From: Candidatus Zixiibacteriota bacterium
Lineage (GTDB): Bacteria > Zixibacteria > MSB-5A5 > GN15 > FEB-12
Length of the DNA: 8,937 bases
Assembly (NCBI GenBank): GCA_030619345.1
Contig: JAUXBO010000076.1
Coordinates: 1 to 8,937, forward strand
Reading direction: 5' to 3'
A program made the translations under genes and the position numbers. The stretch's first letter is position 1; each line of letters begins with the position of its first letter. Of this stretch, positions 6,226 through 8,937 are shown piece after piece. Under the pieces are notes generated by a model. That model had not been told where the DNA came from and searched no databases. It worked only from the letters and a program-made list of their open reading frames with translations.

Positions 6226-6241
6226 GTCACCGCCTCTTTTT
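6207..6241. terminator. Bidirectional terminator containing a stop codon in its loop
   Basis: GGCGATGAC (6213-6221), loop CTGA, GTCACCGCC (6226-6234), then TCTTTTT gives a plus-strand Rho-independent terminator with one A-C mismatch. Read on the minus strand the same position is a G-U wobble, so the stem is a full 9 bp and is followed by six U (6212-6207). The TGA stop of the AlkD-like gene is bases 6223-6225 of the loop. It serves the convergent AlkD-like gene and the M32 peptidase gene ending at 6268. Confidence 0.85.
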
Positions 6242-6267
6242 GTGTCTGATTGATGCGATTTTGTCGC

Positions 6268-7782
6268 TTAGAATCCGTAGATTTCCGAGTATTTCTCAGT
6301 CATGTATTTCATCAACGGTTTGTGCGACAGTTCCTTTCCGGTCACTTTCTTACACAGTTCAGCAGCGCGGTAACGGAAGCCGTGCTGGTGGATCTTCTCC
6401 TTGAGCCAGTTGCGCAGAGTCAGGAACTCGCCACGCTCAAACTGCTCATAGATATCCGGCATCTCTTTTTTGGCCTGGTCAAAGAACATGGCCGAATAGA
6501 GATTGCCGAGACTGTAGGTTGGGAAATAACCAAACAGTCCGGCCGCCCAGTGGACGTCCTGAAGGCAACCGTTGGCGATATTGTCGACTTTGATTCCAAA
6601 ATATTTCTCAAAGCGGCTATCCCATTCGCCGGGGATGTCGGCGATTTTGATCTCTCGTTTTACAATCGCGCGCTCGATTTCAAAACGGAGTAGGATATGC
6701 AGGTTGTAGGTCGCTTCGTCGGCTTCGACACGAATGTACGAAGGCTCCACGTTATTAACAGCGCCATAGAAGTCATCAAGTTTGACATCACCCAGTGATT
6801 CTTTGAATATCCGCTGGGCCTGTGGGAAGAAGTAGTTCCAGAACGGTTTGGAGCGGCCGACCTGGTTTTCCCACATCCGCGACTGCGATTCATGAATTCC
6901 CAGTGAGGCCGATTCGCCCGCGGGCATTCCAAAATGTTCCTTTTTATTAATCCCCATTTCGTACAGCGCGTGTCCCGCCTCGTGCATGGTGCCAAAAAGG
7001 GCGTCGTTGAGTCTATCCGGGTTGTAGCGGGTGGTGATACGGGTATCGCCGGGTCCAAAGCCGGAGCAGAACGGATGGGTGGTGATGTCGAGCCGTCCGA
7101 TGTTAAAGTCAAAACCAATCGCGGCCGCAACCGACTCACCGAAAATCTTCTGCTTGTCGACATCGTAGGCGCGCTCGACAATCGACTTGTCCGGTTTTTT
7201 GGGGGCACCTTTGATTTTGTCCAGCAAGACGACCAGATCATCGCGAAGGCCGCCAAAGGCAGCTTCGACATCTTTGACAGTTGTTCCCGGCTCGTAGTCA
7301 TCAAGCAGCGCGTTATACGGCTCGCCTTCATAGCCGTAGGCTTCCGCTTTCTGGATAGTCAGGTCGATCACCTTTTCCAGATTTGGGGCAAACATTTTAA
7401 AATCTTTTTTGGCCCGCGCTTCCTGCCAGATCCCTTGAGCGATAGAAGTCTCTTTGGTGATTGCCTCGACCAGATCGGTCGGGAGCTTGGCTCGTTTGTT
7501 GTACTCCCATTTCAACTCGCGAATATTGGCCGCTTCAATAGAATCCGGATCCTTGACCAGATCGGAGCTTTCGAGCTGGCTGAGCCATTCGCCGATTTTT
7601 GGGGAAGTGAACATCTCGTGGTGCATCGCGGATATCAGGCCGAGTTGATCGGCGCGAAGTCTACGGCCGCCGCGCGGCATGTAGGTGCGCTCTTCCCATC
7701 CGAGAACCGAGGCGCAGGAGCCGAGAATACCAATTTTACGGCATTCAGCAGTCAACTGTTTATATACTTCTTTTGGGGCCAT
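6268..7782 (-). CDS. M32 family metallocarboxypeptidase (carboxypeptidase Taq type)
   Basis: A 504-residue cytoplasmic zinc carboxypeptidase of family M32 (members about 500 residues), which removes C-terminal amino acids from peptides and takes part in peptide turnover. The zinc site is visible as H267-E268-A-G-H271, with the third ligand E298 in GIHESQSR (295-302). Other family signatures are HPF (236-238), IRVEADEATY (350-359) and DVHWAAGLFGYFPTYSLG (409-426), plus the N-terminal LGWEERTYMPRGG (27-39). There is no signal peptide. The ATG at 7782 is preceded by AAGGAG (7796-7791) at 8-nt spacing, so the start is secure. It is a single gene: its 3' end shares the bidirectional terminator with the convergent AlkD-like gene, and its 5' side faces the intergenic repeat region. 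All key residues are present, so an active enzyme is expected. Confidence 0.96.
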   Translation of the reverse strand: MAPKEVYKQLTAECRKIGILGSCASVLGWEERTYMPRGGRRLRADQLGLISAMHHEMFTSPKIGEWLSQLESSDLVKDPDSIEAANIRELKWEYNKRAKLPTDLVEAITKETSIAQGIWQEARAKKDFKMFAPNLEKVIDLTIQKAEAYGYEGEPYNALLDDYEPGTTVKDVEAAFGGLRDDLVVLLDKIKGAPKKPDKSIVERAYDVDKQKIFGESVAAAIGFDFNIGRLDITTHPFCSGFGPGDTRITTRYNPDRLNDALFGTMHEAGHALYEMGINKKEHFGMPAGESASLGIHESQSRMWENQVGRSKPFWNYFFPQAQRIFKESLGDVKLDDFYGAVNNVEPSYIRVEADEATYNLHILLRFEIERAIVKREIKIADIPGEWDSRFEKYFGIKVDNIANGCLQDVHWAAGLFGYFPTYSLGNLYSAMFFDQAKKEMPDIYEQFERGEFLTLRNWLKEKIHQHGFRYRAAELCKKVTGKELSHKPLMKYMTEKYSEIYGF

Positions 7783-7857
7783 TTAACTTTCTCCTTATGA
7801 TAATCTGTTATCGCATTCAAAAGCCATATTGACGTAGACGCAAAAGATAGGCAAAAG

Positions 7858-7895
7858 TTGCCGCTCAGGCAAGGTGGCACAGTCACCGTTTTTTT
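7858..7895 (+). terminator. Orphan terminator-like double hairpin
   Basis: Two adjacent stem-loops, TTGCC-GCTCA-GGCAA (7858-7872) and GGTGG-CACAG-TCACC (7873-7887, one G-U pair), are followed by G and seven T (7889-7895). This is a good Rho-independent terminator shape on the plus strand, but no plus-strand gene precedes it. A TTGACG at 7829 could be a -35, although no good -10 follows. It may end a short transcript, act as an attenuator, or shape the leader of the divergent M32 gene. Confidence 0.4.
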
Positions 7896-7924
7896 GTGAG
7901 AATTTTCGTTTCAAGTAGCAGTAG

Positions 7925-7963
7925 GTCGGGTTCCGATCCGGCCCCGGCGGATTGAAACCCGAC
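7925..7963. repeat. REP-like intergenic palindrome
   Basis: GTCGGGTTCCGATCCG (7925-7940) and CGGATTGAAACCCGAC (7948-7963) pair over 16 positions with one mismatch and one G-U, around a 7-nt loop. There is no T tract, so it is not a standard terminator. The form suits a dispersed intergenic palindrome, but only one copy is in this window. Confidence 0.6.
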
Positions 7964-7985
7964 AGTCGGAGTAGGGTGTATCCTC

Positions 7986-8005
7986 TCGTCAGGCTCAGGA
8001 CAGGC
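7986..8005 (-). repeat. 20-bp dispersed repeat module, copy 1
   Basis: On the minus strand this reads GCCTGTCCTGAGCCTGACGA. A copy with 19 of 20 identical bases lies at 8883-8902 in the opposite orientation, on the other side of the 8158-8862 gene. Confidence 0.65.
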
Positions 8006-8029
8006 TGTCTTCAGACCCGCCTTTTGTGG

Positions 8030-8053
8030 CTGGCGTACGTTCCCGTGCGCCAG
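8030..8053. repeat. 10-bp stem palindrome with four-base loop
   Basis: CTGGCGTACG, loop TTCC, CGTGCGCCAG: nine Watson-Crick pairs and one G-U form a compact hairpin about 105 bp upstream of the 8158 gene. There is no T tract. It is probably part of the intergenic repeat cluster. Confidence 0.55.
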
Positions 8054-8157
8054 TATAAAATTGATTGCGCGCTGTCGGTAGATTGAATAGTTTGCAAAGA
8101 ACAGCGTGATAAAAGTAATAGAATATCCATGAATGAAGTGAAAGTGGGAAATCAGTT

Positions 8158-8862
8158 ATGTTTAAGAAATTATCAATATTAGGGCTCATTCTGTTGGTTA
8201 CGTTCGCGGCAGCAGTCGCTATTGCCGGAGACACAGAAGACGCCGCTAAAGCACAGGCCGAAGCGCTCAAAGCGCTTGGAATGGCAGGAATGATGGGACA
8301 GCAGGCCGATGTCGAACTCATTGGCTGGCGCGATCTGGCCAAACTGCTCCCCAAGGAGATTCCCGGGATGGAGACGGGAAAAATCGAAGGTGGGACATTT
8401 ACAATGGACGGCTCATCGATGAGCGGTTATGGCGGCGATACTTCCGTAGCCAAGGCGATGGCCGGGTTGATGTCTGGCTATTCGTCCGCCGAACGTACCT
8501 ATACCAAAGAACTGGACAATGGCAAGCGTAAGAAACTCACCATGCGGGTGATGGACTCCGGCGCCATGCGGGCGATGCTCGCTGGTTTCCTGGTGGCGGT
8601 GGAATATGACACCCCCGATGGCATGATGAAGTCGACTGAGATAGCGGGTCACCCGGCCAAGTTCGTACAGGAATTCAACGATGATCTCGAAGTCACCCAG
8701 ACCCAGTACATGGTCCTGGTCGGCGACCGGGTGTTGGCTTACTTTGAAGGCAACCAGTTTGTTGAACCTGAAGAAGTTGAAAAGTATGCCAAAAACTTTC
8801 CTTACGCGAAGCTCGAAGCCTTAGCCGGCAGCAGCATCAAAGACGCCATTGAAGGGAAGTAG
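8158..8862 (+). CDS. Secreted Met-rich protein of unknown function
   Basis: A 234-residue protein with a clear N-terminal signal peptide: MFKK, a hydrophobic core at about 5-22, and a likely signal peptidase I site after A23 (AIA|GD). There is no lipobox cysteine, and the protein has no cysteine at all. The mature part has an Ala/Met-rich helical segment (28-48, including GMAGMMG) and then alternating strand-like and Gly-rich segments. These end in EIAGHPAKFV and a VLVGDRVLAYFEG strand at 187-198, resembling small periplasmic proteins with an antiparallel beta fold. Sixteen of 234 residues are Met. I recognise no catalytic motif or named family. The GTGGGA stretch 9-14 nt before the ATG is a weak ribosome site, but the signal peptide starts exactly at this ATG, supporting it. 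The gene stands alone, bracketed by repeat palindromes. Confidence 0.85.
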   Translation: MFKKLSILGLILLVTFAAAVAIAGDTEDAAKAQAEALKALGMAGMMGQQADVELIGWRDLAKLLPKEIPGMETGKIEGGTFTMDGSSMSGYGGDTSVAKAMAGLMSGYSSAERTYTKELDNGKRKKLTMRVMDSGAMRAMLAGFLVAVEYDTPDGMMKSTEIAGHPAKFVQEFNDDLEVTQTQYMVLVGDRVLAYFEGNQFVEPEEVEKYAKNFPYAKLEALAGSSIKDAIEGK

Positions 8863-8868
8863 GTGTAG

Positions 8869-8914
8869 GGCAGGATCCCTGCGCCTGTCCTGAGTCTGAC
8901 GAAGGGATCCTGCC
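8869..8914. repeat. 12-bp perfect inverted repeat enclosing repeat module copy 2
   Basis: GGCAGGATCCCT (8869-8880) and AGGGATCCTGCC (8903-8914) are perfect inverted arms around a 22-nt loop. It begins 6 nt after the stop of the secreted-protein gene and could help end its transcript, but no T tract follows, so a repeat element is the safer call. Confidence 0.65.
8883..8902 (+). repeat. 20-bp dispersed repeat module, copy 2
   Basis: GCCTGTCCTGAGTCTGACGA differs at one base from the reverse complement of 7986-8005. It occupies nearly the whole loop of the surrounding 12-bp inverted repeat. Confidence 0.65.
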
Positions 8915-8919
8915 AAACT

Positions 8920-8934
8920 GCCACATCGGGTGGC
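8920..8934. repeat. Short inverted repeat at right edge
   Basis: GCCAC-ATCGG-GTGGC is a 5-bp inverted repeat 5 nt beyond the previous palindrome. The window ends 3 nt later, so it may be the start of another repeat module. Confidence 0.3.
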
Positions 8935-8937
8935 CCA

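Larger units (their letters stand above)
7896..8157. other. Gene-free intergenic stretch with repeat modules
   Basis: Together with 7783-7895 this makes a 375-bp gap between divergent genes. I find no credible ORF. It contains a chain of three palindromic or repeated modules (7925-7963, 7986-8005, 8030-8053), then about 100 bp of AT-richer DNA before the ATG at 8158. The promoter of the 8158 gene should lie there, but I cannot find a clear -35/-10 pair. TTGCAA at 8092-8097 with TAATAG 18 nt on is a weak possibility. Confidence 0.5.

Noticed and set aside
6934..7800. 288-codon plus-strand ORF and a 223-codon minus ORF at 6660-7331
   Set aside because: Both overlap the M32 peptidase gene in other frames, whose zinc motif and signatures are unambiguous; these are frame shadows.
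7986..8902. Transposon with terminal inverted repeats carrying the 8158 gene
   Set aside because: The inverted 20-bp copies are internal to other palindromes; there is no transposase and no flanking target duplication, and dispersed intergenic repeats explain it better.
8869..8914. Rho-independent terminator for the secreted-protein gene
   Set aside because: The stem is perfect but the loop is 22 nt and no T tract follows on either strand, so it was kept as a repeat.
1..8937. tRNA or rRNA genes
   Set aside because: No cloverleaf with a TTCGAATC-type arm or rRNA-like conserved segments were seen by eye on either strand.

Overview
The window reads as a chromosomal segment of ordinary housekeeping genes from a bacterium of moderate GC content. 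A Trk-type potassium system and a phosphoesterase with a Tat-like motif fit an organism with a conventional envelope. The intergenic palindromes (GTCGGGTT...AACCCGAC and CCTGTCCTGAGCCTGACGA) are of a kind I associate with uncultivated FCB-group genomes such as Zixibacteria. That placement is a low-confidence inference, since no rRNA or other phylogenetic marker is present.

Layout. Positions 1-180 hold a probable terminator for the first gene and a promoter-like region, with a 16-bp palindrome, facing off the left edge. From 4507 down to 181, on the minus strand, lie trkA, trkH (3-bp gap, GTG start with its Shine-Dalgarno inside the end of trkA) and, after a 160-bp gap, a membrane-anchored metallophosphoesterase. 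The 160-bp gap carries a 15-bp tandem array built from TCTG/CAGA half-sites. On the plus strand, 4706-4915 is a small putative membrane protein that may be leaderless; its end overlaps by 4 nt the convergent end of a 145-residue charged protein (5349-4912). That gene diverges from an AlkD-family DNA glycosylase gene (stop at 6225) across a compact region with overlapping -10 boxes and a short palindrome. The glycosylase gene and the convergent M32 carboxypeptidase gene (7782-6268) share a bidirectional terminator whose loop holds the glycosylase stop codon. The 375-bp stretch 7783-8157 contains stem-loops and repeat modules, followed by a secreted Met-rich protein of unknown function (8158-8862). 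Further repeat palindromes follow that gene, one containing an inverted copy of a module found upstream of it.

Function. TrkA and TrkH form one potassium-uptake unit: TrkH is the channel-like translocating subunit and TrkA the cytoplasmic nucleotide-binding regulator. The other genes (envelope phosphoesterase, base-excision repair, peptide turnover, secreted protein) look independently transcribed, separated by terminators or facing different ways. I see no CRISPR, transposase, phage gene, tRNA or rRNA, and no convincing multi-gene undescribed system. The more unusual signals are non-coding: the 15-bp array, the shared terminator, the repeat modules and an orphan terminator-like hairpin pair.
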